Shown here: positions 62,754-64,000 of the stretch, piece by piece | How the letters are laid out: each line of letters starts with the position of its first letter | Numbering within the stretch: position 1 is the first letter of the stretch | Source of the DNA: Warburgia ugandensis | Taxonomy: Eukaryota; Streptophyta; Magnoliopsida; Canellales; Canellaceae | Assembly (NCBI GenBank): GCA_035236585.1 | Contig: CP141130.1 | Span: 74,719,944 to 74,783,943, forward strand | Reading direction: 5' to 3' | Length of the DNA: 64,000 bases | Made by a program: the position numbers and the translations under genes | Notes under the pieces: model-generated | Seen by the model: only the letters and a program-made list of their open reading frames with translations | Database searches by the model: none | Told to the model about the DNA's origin: nothing

Positions 62754-64000
62754 ATGTGATGACTTGAGTTTTTAAATGAGTCTTCATAATCCTTTTTGAA
62801 ATATTAGGCCCCTAGTTTTGAAAAATAAAATAAAATTCAAAATAAATGAGTAGAAACATTTTTCGTAAAATTAGAGTGTCATTTCTGCCAAACAAAACAC
62901 ATTTCATGAGTCTTGAAATAACAATTTTACCATTTCCCAAAATCCTATCTAGTCACAGCCCACAACAATCTGGGGTGACAATGTCCCCATAGCGTCTGAT
63001 GTGCAGTAAATCCTCGAAAATCCAAACATATGGACCATTATGCCGAAGCATGTGGCCTTCTTATGATGTCGCACCCAAGGTTTGGCTGCTCTTTGGAGGC
63101 TAGGCATCAAATATATCAAATTTGAGAACGTGTGCGGCCAACCCTGAAACACTCCTAGCATCCACTAGGAAAGTGCCCTTTTAAAAGAAATCCATGGAAA
63201 TCAAAACATGAGATCTCAAGTACCTCTATACCTTATACGACTTATACACTAATCATAAACCATATTTGATAGCAATTCAAAATACAAATCTTAATTATAT
63301 TGCTAAATAAAGTCGAGATTGTGAGTCAAATACAGTTTTATGTGATAAGATGCATGTAACATCTCCAAACCACTGATTCACACATCAATCCAGATCACAC
63401 ACCGAAATACAGATCATGCATCAAAATACAGTTTACACATAATGCATCTAAAAAACAGAGGTCACAACTCAAATGTCAAATGCAATTAGAATTTCATATT
63501 ACAAATCGATCTCAGATCATAGATCAAACATAGATTGCACATCACGCATCCAACATAATTGGAGTGTCCCAAAAACCGTTAATTATAAGGCATAACATCA
63601 TGTGAAACCAATCATAATAGAGCTAATCAACCAAGCTGAAAACAATCATCATAGGCATTTAATCAAACTAAAAACCAAGCATCACATGGCATATCAAATC
63701 CATTGAAGACTTAGCAATCTCAGAACCACCTACATGTGATTTGACAATTCAGATCTTTGAGATTAGTCACTGATTGATGTAGATATTGATTGACGGTCGG
63801 GAATCATCGATCTAAGCTCCTAACATCCATCGATCATTAATACGAGAAAGAGAGAGAATCATGAATTTACTTATTTTGGGTCATACATCTACATATTTTA
63901 ACCGTAGATCAATGAACAACAGATGAAAAATGAATTGAACTTACCGATCTACACTTCTAGTTGTTGATCGGTGAGTGAACAACTTGGAATGACTTTTTCA
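62754..64000 (-). mobile_element. Related LTR-like sequence, truncated by the window edge
   Basis: Starts TGTGATGACTTGAGTTTTT, like the left edge of the 52090-54876 element. It shares the later landmarks GAGTGTCATTTC and CTAGTCACAGCCCACA (there CCAGTCACAGCTCACAGCCC) in the same order. The right end is outside the window. Overall similarity is low to moderate, so this is a family-level call only. Confidence 0.45.

Overview
The window is nuclear DNA of a flowering plant. It is AT-rich, its three genes are split by many introns with GT..AG borders, it carries long (GA/CT)n microsatellites, and it is packed with plant-type transposable elements, above all Au SINEs. Codon use is not GC-biased, so a grass is unlikely. 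I cannot name the species.

Three complete protein genes are readable, all on the + strand, and each was rebuilt exon by exon with reading phase checked at every junction. (1) 11299-21822: a group-E type protein phosphatase 2C, 5 coding exons, 491 aa. (2) 27935-35081: a serine carboxypeptidase-like protein of the SCPL20 type, 14 exons, 492 aa, with an intact catalytic triad. (3) 41001-49458: a BTB/NPH3-domain protein most like Arabidopsis At5g48800, 4 exons, 609 aa. Its 74-nt first coding exon is cut off from the rest by a 5.4-kb intron. I see no operon-like or pathway link; their adjacency looks incidental.

Layout. 1-11.2 kb: a gene-free flank with a polypurine block and three (GA)n arrays, a decayed Ty1/copia reverse-transcriptase remnant, minisatellites, an Au SINE with a perfect 16-bp target-site duplication, and a MITE just upstream of the phosphatase. 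11.3-21.8 kb: the phosphatase, with an RTE-type LINE tail, a possible copia fragment, two Au SINE copies and a long-TIR MITE in its introns. 21.8-27.9 kb: a gene-poor spacer. 27.9-35.1 kb: the carboxypeptidase, with three Au SINEs in its last large introns. 35.1-41 kb: five more Au SINEs, all in the opposite orientation. 41-49.5 kb: the NPH3-like gene, with a LINE tail and an Au SINE in intron 1. 49.5-64 kb: a gene-free, transposon-rich flank.

The most unusual object is at 55768-60082. It is a 4.3-kb element bounded by TAGGGGTGGCAA-type inverted ends and an 8-bp target duplication, so it is hAT-like. It has no visible transposase. It carries clusters of short hairpins that share the stem ATAGGACGGTT/AACCGTCCTAT, plus large internal tandem duplications. 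Next to it are a probable solo LTR inserted into a CT microsatellite (52090-54876), a related LTR running off the right edge (62754-64000), and a long-TIR MITE (54898-55137).
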